DNA of 64,000 bases from positions 1 through 64,000 of the forward strand of contig NZ_LJRO01000384.1 in NCBI RefSeq assembly GCF_001401155.1, given 5' to 3'. The translations under genes were made by a program, and so were the position numbers. The stretch comes from Pseudomonas tremae. Its GTDB lineage: Bacteria; Pseudomonadota; Gammaproteobacteria; Pseudomonadales; Pseudomonadaceae. The first letter of the stretch is position 1. Each line of letters opens with the position of its first letter. Below the pieces are notes generated by a model. That model was not told where the DNA came from, did no database searches, and saw nothing but the letters and a program-made list of their open reading frames with translations. Of the stretch, positions 17,816 to 25,855 are shown piece after piece.

Positions 17816-18565
17816 ATGCTTCTTCAAGGCAAAATCGCAGTCATCACTGGCGCAGCATCCGAGCGCGGTATTGGCCGTGCCACCGCAGTCACCTTCGCTC
17901 AGCACGGCGCCCGAGTGGTAATTATCGATCTCGATGAATCTGCCGCACGTGATGCTGCCGCCGCGCTGGGTGAGGGGCATCTTGGACTGGCGGCCAACGT
18001 CGCTGACGAGCAACAGGTTCAGGCAGCCGTCGCCAAGGTCATCGAGCACTACGGCCGCATCGATGTGCTGGTCAATAACGCGGGCATCACCCAGCCCATC
18101 AAGACCCTGGACATCCGCCCTACCGATTACGACAAAGTGCTCGATGTCAGCCTGCGCGGCACCTTGCTAATGTCGCAGGCCGTGATACCGGCCATGCGCG
18201 CTCAGTCCTCGGGCAGCATCGTGTGTATGTCGTCGGTTTCCGCACAGCGCGGCGGAGGTATTTTCGGTGGTCCGCATTACAGCGCAGCGAAGGCCGGCGT
18301 ACTGGGCCTGAGCAAGGCAATGGCCCGGGAATTCGGGCCGGATCAGGTGCGCGTCAATTCCATCGCCCCCGGCCTTATCCATACCGACATCACAGGCGGG
18401 TTGATGCAGGATGAGCGACGCCACGCAATCATCGACGGCATTCCGCTGGGCCGTCTGGGTGCAGCGCAGGACGTGGCCAACGCAGCGCTGTTTCTGGCCA
18501 GCGACCTGTCGTCCTACCTCACCGGTATCACGCTGGATGTGAATGGCGGCATGCTGATTCACTGA
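17816..18565 (+). CDS. Short-chain dehydrogenase/reductase (FabG-like)
   Basis: A 249-aa classical SDR. The nucleotide-binding Gly-rich motif is GAASERGIG (about 12-20), followed by NNAG (about 88-91), the catalytic Ser in SSVSAQ and the YSAAK Tyr/Lys pair (about 155-159). It ends with the usual DVNGG. RBS AGAGGT. It is the first gene of a plus-strand cluster with an MFS transporter and split transketolase, so it probably oxidises or reduces a sugar or polyol substrate of that pathway. The substrate cannot be read from sequence. Confidence 0.88.
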   Translation: MLLQGKIAVITGAASERGIGRATAVTFAQHGARVVIIDLDESAARDAAAALGEGHLGLAANVADEQQVQAAVAKVIEHYGRIDVLVNNAGITQPIKTLDIRPTDYDKVLDVSLRGTLLMSQAVIPAMRAQSSGSIVCMSSVSAQRGGGIFGGPHYSAAKAGVLGLSKAMAREFGPDQVRVNSIAPGLIHTDITGGLMQDERRHAIIDGIPLGRLGAAQDVANAALFLASDLSSYLTGITLDVNGGMLIH

Positions 18566-18665
18566 CCGCGAGTAGACGGGCTGGCAGACAGTCCGTGTTT
18601 GTTCTGGATCCCCGATACTCCGGGCGGTTGCCTGGCGATCTATAAAAACAAGAGATCAGACCATC

Positions 18666-19967
18666 ATGATAACCACCATGACGCTCGACGCGGCTTCGAC
18701 CACGCGCGCAAATGCCTACCGCAAGACCGCCTGGCGACTGATGCCGTTCCTGATGCTGTGCTATCTGTGCGCGTACCTGGATCGCGTCAATGTCGGCTTC
18801 GCCAAACTGCAGATGATGAACGACCTGGCCTTCAGCGAAACCGTCTACGGGCTTGGCGCCGGAATGTTCTTCATCGGTTATTTCCTTTGCGAGGTGCCCA
18901 GCAACCTGATCCTTCACCGCGTCGGTGCCAGACGCTGGATCGCCCGCATCATGATCTCCTGGGGCATCATTTCCGCACTCTTCGCCTTTGTCGAAACTGC
19001 CTGGCAATTCTACGCCCTGCGCTTTCTGCTCGGGGTTGCGGAAGCTGGCCTGGCACCCGGACTGCTGCTCTACCTGACGTACTGGTTCCCCTCCTATCGT
19101 CGCGCGCGCATGACCGTGCTGTGGTTCATCGCCATTCCGCTGTCCGGCATGATCGGCGGCCCCCTTTCGGGCTACATCATGACCAGCTTTGCAGGTTTCC
19201 ATGGCTGGGCGGGCTGGCAGTGGATGTTTGTTCTGGAAGCGATTCCTACGGTCGTTGTCGGCTTGCTGGTGCTGAGTTACCTCAAGGATGGCGTGCACCA
19301 GGCAACCTGGCTCTCGCATGAAGAAAAACAGCTGCTAAACAAGGAGCTGGAAGAGGACAACAGCCAGAAGGTGGTACACGCTTCAGTCGGAGCATTCATT
19401 CGCGACCGCCGTTTGTGGCTGTTGGCGTGCATCTACTTCTGCGTGGTGATGGGCCAGTACGCGATCACCTTCTGGCTACCGACGCTGATCCGTAATGCAG
19501 GCGTTTCCGACCCATTGCATATCGGCCTGATGACCAGTCTTCCCTATCTGTGCGCGATCATCGTGATGCTGTTGATGGGCCGCAGCGGCGACAAGCACCG
19601 CGAGCGGCGCTGGCACCTGGTCGGCCCGATGATTGCGGGTGCGTTGGGGCTGAGCCTGGCGGCGCTGTTCGGCGGCAATCTGCTGCTTTCGGTGCTTAGC
19701 CTGTGCCTCGCGGCAGCAGGCATCCTGTCTGCGTCCTCGATGTTCTGGATGCTGCCCACCACCCTGCTTGGCGGCGTGTCTGCCGCCGCCGGCATCGCCG
19801 GGATCAACAGCTTCGCCAATCTGGCGGGCTTCTACTCGCCCTACCTGATCGGCTGGATCACCACCACGACCGGCTCAAGCGCCATCGGCATGTACCTGAT
19901 CACCGGCGTGCTGTTCATCGGCGCGTACCTGGTGCTGCGTATTCCTGCCGCCTCGGTCAATCGTTGA
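18666..19967 (+). CDS. MFS transporter, anion:cation symporter (ACS) family
   Basis: A 433-aa, 12-helix major facilitator. It has ACS-type features: an N-terminal Arg/Trp-rich start, YLDRVNVGFAKLQM after helix 1, and EVPSNLILHRVGARRWI in loop 2-3. This family imports organic anions and sugar acids such as tartrate, galactarate or phthalate. It lies 100 bases after the SDR and 18 bases before the transketolase genes. The import of a plant-derived sugar acid or related compound is an inference from context. Confidence 0.88.
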   Translation: MITTMTLDAASTTRANAYRKTAWRLMPFLMLCYLCAYLDRVNVGFAKLQMMNDLAFSETVYGLGAGMFFIGYFLCEVPSNLILHRVGARRWIARIMISWGIISALFAFVETAWQFYALRFLLGVAEAGLAPGLLLYLTYWFPSYRRARMTVLWFIAIPLSGMIGGPLSGYIMTSFAGFHGWAGWQWMFVLEAIPTVVVGLLVLSYLKDGVHQATWLSHEEKQLLNKELEEDNSQKVVHASVGAFIRDRRLWLLACIYFCVVMGQYAITFWLPTLIRNAGVSDPLHIGLMTSLPYLCAIIVMLLMGRSGDKHRERRWHLVGPMIAGALGLSLAALFGGNLLLSVLSLCLAAAGILSASSMFWMLPTTLLGGVSAAAGIAGINSFANLAGFYSPYLIGWITTTTGSSAIGMYLITGVLFIGAYLVLRIPAASVNR

Positions 19968-19985
19968 GTCAACGGAGTAACCAAC

Positions 19986-20834
19986 ATGACAACCCACGCT
20001 TTATCTACCCCCTCCAGCTCGCTGGCGCAGCGGGCTCACAATATCCGCCGACATGCATTGCGCATGGGCCAGGTCCAGGGCCAGGGTTATGTCGGACAGG
20101 CACTCGGCGCCGCCGACCTGCTTGCCGTGTCCTACTTTCACGCCATGAGCTACAAGCCTGAAGACCCTGAATGGGAGCTGCGTGACCGTTTTTACCTGTC
20201 GATCGGCCACTACGCGATTGCACTGTATGCAGCACTAATCGAAGCCGGGATCATCCCGCTTGACGAGCTGGAAACCTATGGCTCGGATGACAGCCGTCTG
20301 CCCATGTCAGGCATGGCGACTTACACTCCGGGAATGGAAATCACCGGCGGCTCGCTGGGCCATGGTCTGGGTATTGCCGTAGGTGCCTGTCTGGGCCTGA
20401 AGCGCAAGAACTCCCGTTCCTTCGTCTACAACCTGCTGTCGGACGGCGAACTGAACGAAGGCTCCACTTGGGAGGCGGCCATGTCGGCCTCGCACTGGAA
20501 GCTGGACAACCTGATCGCGATCATTGATGTGAACAACCAGCAGGCAGATGGCCACGCCAGTGAGGTGCTTGCGTTCGAACCCATCGTCGACCGCTGGCAG
20601 GCGTTCGGCTGGTTCACCCAACGGGTCGACGGCAACGATCTTAACGCGTTGGTAGCAGCCTTCGACGCGGCTCGCCAGCATCAGGGCGCGCAGCCAAGGG
20701 TAATCATCTGCGACACGAAAATGGGCAAAGGCGTGGCGTTTCTGGAAACCCGCGAAAAGACCCACTTCATTCGTGTGGACGAGCATGAATGGGACATTGC
20801 GCTGAGCAACCTCGACGAGGGGAAAACCGTATGA
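19986..20834 (+). CDS. Transketolase, N-terminal (TPP-binding) subunit
   Basis: A 282-aa protein matching the N-terminal third of transketolase, which binds the thiamine diphosphate pyrophosphate group. Motifs: GHGLGIAVGACLG (about 119-131) and SDGELNEGSTWEA with a downstream NN (about 150-185). The pyrimidine and C-terminal domains are encoded by the next gene, and the stop here overlaps that gene's ATG (ATGA). Split transketolases usually act in dedicated catabolic routes and not in the central pentose phosphate pathway. Confidence 0.92.
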   Translation: MTTHALSTPSSSLAQRAHNIRRHALRMGQVQGQGYVGQALGAADLLAVSYFHAMSYKPEDPEWELRDRFYLSIGHYAIALYAALIEAGIIPLDELETYGSDDSRLPMSGMATYTPGMEITGGSLGHGLGIAVGACLGLKRKNSRSFVYNLLSDGELNEGSTWEAAMSASHWKLDNLIAIIDVNNQQADGHASEVLAFEPIVDRWQAFGWFTQRVDGNDLNALVAAFDAARQHQGAQPRVIICDTKMGKGVAFLETREKTHFIRVDEHEWDIALSNLDEGKTV

Positions 20835-21850
20835 GTTCCACTGATCAAAAGGCGACACCGGTCGTCGTCGCGAAGAAAAAACTGACCACATCGGCGATGA
20901 TTGCGTCTATCGCCTCAGAAGGCCAGGCCACTCGCCCGGCGCCGTTCGGGCATGCGCTGGCGGCACTGGCAGACCAACGCCAGGATATCGTCGGGCTGTC
21001 AGCTGACCTGTCCAAATACACCGACCTGCATATCTTCGCCAAAGCTCACCCGGAACGTTTCTATCAGATGGGCATGGCCGAGCAACTGTTGATGAGTGCG
21101 GCTGCGGGCATGGCGCGGGAAGGCTTTGTGCCATTCGCCACCACCTACGCGGTGTTCGCGTCCAGGCGCGCCTACGACTTCATCTGCATGGCAATTGCCG
21201 AAGACAACCTGAACGTCAAGATCGTCTGCGGGCTGCCAGGCCTGACCACCGGTTACGGCCCCAGCCATCAGGCAACCGACGACCTGGCGATCTTCCGGGC
21301 CATGCCCAACCTGATGATTGTCGACCCGTGCGATGCACTGGAAATCGAGCAGGCCGTGCCGGCAATCGCTGCGCATCAGGGCCCGGTGTACATGCGCTTG
21401 CTGCGCGGTAACGTACCGCTGGTGCTGGACGAGTACGGTTACACGTTCGAGATCGGCAAAGCCAAGACCTTGCGTACCGGTAACGACGTGCTGATCATTT
21501 CCACCGGTCTGATGACCATGCGTGCGCTGGAAGCAGCCAAGGCGCTTCAGGCTGACGGTGTCGATGTTGCAGTGCTGCACGTGCCGACCATCAAGCCGCT
21601 GGACGAGCAGACCATTCTGGCCGAAGCCGGAAAACCGGGACGACTGGTGGTGACCGCGGAAAACCATTCGATTATCGGAGGGCTGGGCGAGGCTGTGGCG
21701 ACGGTACTACTGCGCAATGGCGTGACGCCGACCTTCAGACAAATCGCCCTGCCGGACGCCTTTCTGGATGCTGGCGCGCTGCCTACACTGCATGATCGTT
21801 ACGGCATTTCGACACCAGCAGTCTGCACGCAAATCAAAGCCTGGCTTTAA
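20831..21850 (+). CDS. Transketolase, C-terminal subunit
   Basis: A 339-aa partner of the preceding subunit, carrying the pyrimidine-binding and C-terminal domains. Motifs include MGMAEQLLMSAAAGMAREG (conserved Glu) and TTGYGPSHQATDD. I chose ATG 20831, which overlaps the upstream stop; an earlier in-frame ATG at 20789 would lie deep inside the upstream gene. Family members such as the apulose-4-phosphate transketolase AptAB are built the same way, but no sugar kinase is seen here, so the substrate remains open. Confidence 0.92.
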   Translation: MSSTDQKATPVVVAKKKLTTSAMIASIASEGQATRPAPFGHALAALADQRQDIVGLSADLSKYTDLHIFAKAHPERFYQMGMAEQLLMSAAAGMAREGFVPFATTYAVFASRRAYDFICMAIAEDNLNVKIVCGLPGLTTGYGPSHQATDDLAIFRAMPNLMIVDPCDALEIEQAVPAIAAHQGPVYMRLLRGNVPLVLDEYGYTFEIGKAKTLRTGNDVLIISTGLMTMRALEAAKALQADGVDVAVLHVPTIKPLDEQTILAEAGKPGRLVVTAENHSIIGGLGEAVATVLLRNGVTPTFRQIALPDAFLDAGALPTLHDRYGISTPAVCTQIKAWL

Positions 21851-21858
21851 ACACTGAC

Positions 21859-21885
21859 ATGCGCAGGGATACTTTCCCTGCGCAT
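21859..21885 (+). other. Perfect hairpin ending just before a ribosome-binding site
   Basis: ATGCGCAGGGA / TCCCTGCGCAT, an 11-bp perfect stem with a five-base loop, directly followed by the GGAGGT of the TTG-started esterase gene. It lacks a T-run. It may be a weak terminator of the transketolase unit or a translational control element. Confidence 0.5.
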
Positions 21886-21897
21886 CGGAGGTAACCG

Positions 21898-22857
21898 TTG
21901 GACGCACATGAATTGCTGGACCCGGCCTATCACTCGTTCATGGATGAGCCTTCGAGCAACTGGACATCTGAAACCCTGCCTGGCATCAGGACCAGGGTGG
22001 GCTCCGCATGGACGACGACAACGGCGTCTCGCAGTGAACAATACTGGACCGCCGGCGAGCCAGGCGAAGGTATCAGGCTGTGTATCTACAGGCCCGGCCT
22101 GCCGCCCGGCAACAGCAATAACAGCAAACTCCCGGCCATCCTGTATATCCACGGTGGCGGCTTTGTCCTGGGCAGCCCGGAGATGGCCGACGATTACCTG
22201 GCAGAGCTGGCAATAGAGCTCCAGGCCATAGTCGTTGCAGTCGATTACCGGCTTGCACCCGAGCATCCATTCCCGATCCCGCTCGAAGACTGCCACGCAG
22301 CGCTGGAATGGACATTCTGTAACGGCCCGAAACTGAATATCGACATCCGTAACGTGGTGATCATGGGCCACAGCGCAGGCGGCGGGCTTGCTGCCGCACT
22401 GGCGATTCTTGCAAGAAACACAGCTACCCATGAAATAGGCGGACTGGTCCTGATCTACCCGATGCTGGATCACAGAACAGGCTCGCCCGACTCGTCATCG
22501 CCCAACCCGACTACCGGCACGTTAAGTTGGTCGCGCCAGGCCAACCATTTTTGCTGGGAATGCCTGCGGGGCAGTTACGCACTGAATGACGATCGCGCGA
22601 CACTGTTTTCGCCAGCGCTGGCCGACGATTTAAGCGGCTTGCCTGCAACGTTTATCTGCGTCGGCGCACTCGATCTGTTTCTGGAAGAGGACCTGGCTTT
22701 CGGGCTGACCTTGTCGCGCTCGGGAGTGCCCGTAGAGCTGCACGTCTATCAGGGCGTGCCGCACATGTTCGATCAACTGCCAGGGGAGCAGACCAGGCAG
22801 GCAACGCAAGACATTACCCGTGCGCTCGGCAGGATGATTGCCGCAAAACCGGCTTGA
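21898..22857 (+). CDS. Alpha/beta hydrolase, HSL-type (GDXG) esterase
   Basis: A 319-aa hormone-sensitive-lipase family esterase. It has the oxyanion-hole motif HGGGFV (about 86-91), DYRLAPEHPFP, the nucleophile elbow GHSAGG (about 158-163), an acid residue in GALDLFLEED and the His in VPHMFDQ. The start is TTG at 21898 with a strong GGAGGT 6 bases upstream, and no better ATG is available. It is cytoplasmic, with no signal peptide. It lies 47 bases after the transketolase pair and may deacylate a pathway compound, but it may also be independent. Confidence 0.85.
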   Translation: MDAHELLDPAYHSFMDEPSSNWTSETLPGIRTRVGSAWTTTTASRSEQYWTAGEPGEGIRLCIYRPGLPPGNSNNSKLPAILYIHGGGFVLGSPEMADDYLAELAIELQAIVVAVDYRLAPEHPFPIPLEDCHAALEWTFCNGPKLNIDIRNVVIMGHSAGGGLAAALAILARNTATHEIGGLVLIYPMLDHRTGSPDSSSPNPTTGTLSWSRQANHFCWECLRGSYALNDDRATLFSPALADDLSGLPATFICVGALDLFLEEDLAFGLTLSRSGVPVELHVYQGVPHMFDQLPGEQTRQATQDITRALGRMIAAKPA

Positions 22858-22992
22858 GTGGTGTAGCGGCCTTTGCTTGCGGCCCATGAAGCGTCCCCCT
22901 AACTTGCACCGTGCTCAGCGGTGGCTGGATCGATGTCCGAGCAACTGAGTAGAATGGCACTCACTCTGAATCAGTACGCGACAAGGGAATGT

Positions 22993-23280
22993 ATGATCAC
23001 GAGATGTCTGCTAATTTTCATGTTTTTATCACTCAGCGGCTGCTGGAGCCTGGCATATCATCTGGATGGTGAACGTTGCATCTACCCCGGTACACGACAT
23101 GGATGGGCGTGGGGCACCAAAGATGTGGCGTCTACCTGGCCCTGGCTGATAGACGTACCGTTTTCTCTGGCACTCGATACGCTGTTGCTACCTTATGACC
23201 TCACAGCTTTTTTGCCCGATAACCTCGGCGGCGATGATCGTCGGTGTGAATTCAGTGACTCGCTGAACGTGTTGGGTTGA
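22993..23280 (+). CDS. Small YceK/YidQ-type lipoprotein
   Basis: A 95-aa predicted outer-membrane lipoprotein. The start at 22993 gives a short signal peptide with lipobox LSGC (Cys 17); AAGGGA lies upstream. The mature part has the YceK-like pattern YPGTR, a Trp-rich stretch, IDVPFSLALDTLLLPYDL. Function unknown. A longer frame from 22921 would spoil the signal peptide. Confidence 0.75.
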   Translation: MITRCLLIFMFLSLSGCWSLAYHLDGERCIYPGTRHGWAWGTKDVASTWPWLIDVPFSLALDTLLLPYDLTAFLPDNLGGDDRRCEFSDSLNVLG

Positions 23281-23366
23281 TCTGCATGGCAGATGTCAGA
23301 AGCATCCCGGTCTAAACGTTCCCCTAGGGATGCATACTTCGCGGTTCGACAACAGGACGCATCTTC

Positions 23367-23852
23367 ATGCCAGCTCCGGCACTTCACCTCATGTGCGGCA
23401 AGATTGCATCAGGTAAATCGACACTCGCAAAGGCACTTTCCGTAGAGCATTCAGCCATTCTGCTGAGCGAGGACAGCTGGCTTTCAGGACTTTACCCTGA
23501 CGACATCAAGTCAGTGGCGGACTATATAAGGCTTGCACGCAGGATTCGCGATGTTCTCGGTCCGCTGGTCGTCAGCATTCTGAGATCAGGTGTTGCGGTG
23601 GTTCTGGACTTCCCTGCCAACACTGTCGCAGATCGCAAGTGGCTTCGCAGTCTGGCGGACGATGCGCAGGTGCCGCACTGTCTGCATTATCTGGACGTCG
23701 ACGATGATGTCTGCCTCGCCCGGCTGCACGCCCGCAATGAGAAAGCCGAGCATGACTTTTCAGCCACTGACGCGGAGTTCAGGCTCATCACCAGCTACTT
23801 TCGTGCTCCGGATGCAGCAGAAGGGCTGGATGTCAGGGTGCACGTTCAATGA
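23367..23852 (+). CDS. P-loop ATPase/kinase (zeta-toxin or AAA_33-like)
   Basis: A 161-aa protein with a Walker A motif GKIASGKST (residues 11-19) next to the N-terminus. A LSEDSWL segment follows, where such kinases hold their substrate Asp, and a lid-like RLHARN lies near residue 117. This is the layout of small P-loop kinases that phosphorylate small molecules or nucleotides. No antitoxin-like gene is adjacent, so it is not evidently a toxin. Substrate unknown. Confidence 0.75.
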   Translation: MPAPALHLMCGKIASGKSTLAKALSVEHSAILLSEDSWLSGLYPDDIKSVADYIRLARRIRDVLGPLVVSILRSGVAVVLDFPANTVADRKWLRSLADDAQVPHCLHYLDVDDDVCLARLHARNEKAEHDFSATDAEFRLITSYFRAPDAAEGLDVRVHVQ

Positions 23853-23958
23853 ATGAACGACGCAGAGCCTAATGTCATGCAAACCCGTTCAACGCATTGG
23901 CGCGGCAGCGATATTCAAGCTGATACCATTGCGCGACCTGCACGCCGAGTAGATCAAT

Positions 23959-24120
23959 ATGAATCGCCGTAAAAAGATACAACAGCTGTTGAAAGCTTAC
24001 GCCAAGAAGGCCAGTGCCAAACTGGCGCCAGCGAGCAAGACAAAGTACGTAAGCAAGGCTGACCGGTTGAAGATGGCAGCGGAGTCGGATCAAGATCCCG
24101 TTATAGCAAACGAGCACTGA
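23959..24120 (+). CDS. DUF2986 small basic protein
   Basis: A 53-aa Lys/Arg-rich protein starting MNRRKKIQQLLKAYAKKASA and containing KYVSKADR. This matches my recollection of the DUF2986 family of short bacterial proteins. Function unknown; the charge suggests nucleic-acid or ribosome contact. The ribosome site is weak (GAGT). Confidence 0.7.
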   Translation: MNRRKKIQQLLKAYAKKASAKLAPASKTKYVSKADRLKMAAESDQDPVIANEH

Positions 24121-24186
24121 TTAATGACGCCGTGGTGTAAGGATCTGTGGGAACGACAGGAGAGCGAAGATCAGGCAAGGCAGACT

Positions 24187-24633
24187 TCAAGCATCTTCAA
24201 GAACCCTGACGTGGCTCGCATGCCTGTCGTTCACGGGTTGAAAACCGCAGCGTAGGTAGAATCCGGCCGCACTTGAAGTATCAGTGAACAGGCGTACGAC
24301 AGAGAAGCACTCGGCCGCATGCTCGACAAGATGGTTCACCAGCGTTGTTCCAATGTTCTGGCCTCTTGAGGCGCTTGATACATAAAGCCTGCGCAACCTG
24401 CCAACTTCCCCCTCGATAAAAGGATCGCGTGAAAGACCTCCAATGCCCACCAGACAGCCGTCCAGAAATGCGGCCATGAGGCATTCTCCTTTCCCATCGA
24501 ACCGATTTGTCCCGGACTCCCATTCCTCCACCAGCCGGGCAAGAAACCTGAACCCTTCCGCATCAGCCTCTTCTTTCAATATCAGAACCTGTTGAGGCAA
24601 ACAGCTGATTTTCCGGATCTCAACCTTGTTCAC
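24187..24633 (-). CDS. GNAT-family N-acetyltransferase
   Basis: About 148 aa with the GNAT acetyl-CoA-binding core: VGRLRRLYVSSASRGQNIGTTLV (motif A, shown in part by SRGQNIG) and a C-terminal FYLRCGFQPV. I chose GTG 24633 because AAAGGT lies upstream and the fold starts there; an in-frame ATG at 24693 adds 20 residues of unrelated sequence. The acceptor substrate is not predictable. Confidence 0.78.
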   Translation of the reverse strand: MNKVEIRKISCLPQQVLILKEEADAEGFRFLARLVEEWESGTNRFDGKGECLMAAFLDGCLVGIGGLSRDPFIEGEVGRLRRLYVSSASRGQNIGTTLVNHLVEHAAECFSVVRLFTDTSSAAGFYLRCGFQPVNDRHASHVRVLEDA

Positions 24634-24779
24634 CCGATAACCTTTATGGAAGTGGATTACACAACTCGCGAGCCACGACGTCAAAGACCGCAAGGCCAGG
24701 CAGCGGGAGCAAAAACAAACTTTCCTTACCTGACCTTCTGTAAGCCTGCAGCACCAGCATTTTAGTGGCGGCTGGCTAA

Positions 24780-25406
24780 TTACTTGGCAAACGCGTATTC
24801 ACCGCCCTGCTCCAGCGCCTTGCGATACGCAGGTCTGGCCTGAAGTCTTTGCACCCAGGCGGAGACATTCGGGTACGGCTGCAGCATGCCTTGGGCGTTG
24901 GCAAATTCGCCGATGAAACTCATCTGAATATCCGCGCCGCTCAGCTCGTCGCCCAACAAGTAAGGGGTCAGCCCCAACGAATTGTTCAGGTAGCCCAAGT
25001 AGTTGGCCAGCTCGGACTCGATTCGTGGGTGCAGCGGCGCGCCAGCATCACCCAGGCGTCCAACGTACAGGTTGAGCATCAACGGCAGGATGGCCGAACC
25101 TTCGGCAAAGTGCAGCCATTGCACGTATTCATCATAAGTAGCGCTGGCCGGGTCCGGTTGCAGGCGGCCATCGCCATGACGACGAATCAGGTAATCGACA
25201 ATCGCGCCCGACTCGATTACCACGTGCGGGCCGTCTTCGATCACAGGAGATTTGCCCAGCGGATGGATAGCCTTGAGTTCCGGTGGCGCGAGGTTGGTTT
25301 TCGGGTCGCGCTGATAGCGTTTGATCTCGTAAGGCAGGCCCAGCTCTTCAAGAAGCCAGAGAATACGTTGCGAGCGTGAGTTGTTAAGGTGATGGACAAT
25401 AATCAT
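24780..25406 (-). CDS. Glutathione S-transferase
   Basis: A 208-aa cytosolic GST. The N-terminal thioredoxin-like domain has the catalytic-type start HHLNNSRSQRILWLLEELGL, the cis-Pro segment GKSPVIEDG and the ESGAIVDYL glutathione contact. The all-helical C-terminal domain has the conserved LSGADIQMSF. It detoxifies electrophiles by glutathione conjugation. It stands alone, with a decayed gene upstream. Confidence 0.9.
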   Translation of the reverse strand: MIIVHHLNNSRSQRILWLLEELGLPYEIKRYQRDPKTNLAPPELKAIHPLGKSPVIEDGPHVVIESGAIVDYLIRRHGDGRLQPDPASATYDEYVQWLHFAEGSAILPLMLNLYVGRLGDAGAPLHPRIESELANYLGYLNNSLGLTPYLLGDELSGADIQMSFIGEFANAQGMLQPYPNVSAWVQRLQARPAYRKALEQGGEYAFAK

Positions 25407-25512
25407 GCAGGGCTCCGCCGGGTGAGAGTGATGTGTCTAGAAAAGACTGCCTCACAGCCAGGGAGTGCCCTGAAATGAATGATATTCGATGAATGCTGCC
25501 GACCCCGAGGCT

Positions 25513-25776
25513 TCAGATACCTCGGTCGCTCGGCGCAGCCAATGGCTCGCAACGTAGCTCGCGTTCCACGACAGCCTTGTCGATGACCGACCAGACATCG
25601 ATAATTTTGCCGTCGCAAAACGTGTAAAAAACATTCTCTGAAAAGCTGATACTTCGGCCCTCGGCATCCAGCCCCATGAACCGGCCTTTGGGTGAGCAGT
25701 TGAATACCAGCCGGGCATGGGGTTTTCGGGCAATGAAACCCGCAGTAATTGCATACCCGACCGTTTTTGTAGGGAA
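25513..25776 (-). pseudogene. Fragment of a SnoaL-like ester cyclase gene
   Basis: On the minus strand one frame reads about 88 codons with the C-terminal half of a SnoaL/ester-cyclase protein: RFMGLDAEGRSISFSENVFY, then DGKIIDVWSVIDKAVVE, and a stop. The frame begins directly after a TAG (plus-strand CTA at 25777-25779) and has no usable start codon, so the N-terminal half is lost. ATG-started frames in the other phases encode nothing family-like. Confidence 0.75.
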
Positions 25777-25855
25777 CTAGCAAGACCGACACCGCCCTAA
25801 GCCTGACATCTATGTACTGGCACGACGCTGGTTTCAAACGAAGGACTTCAGATTC

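Noticed and set aside
25403..25837. 144-codon minus-strand frame beside the GST
   Set aside because: Its translation has no family pattern, while another frame in the same place reads a SnoaL C-terminal half; it is annotated as a pseudogene there.
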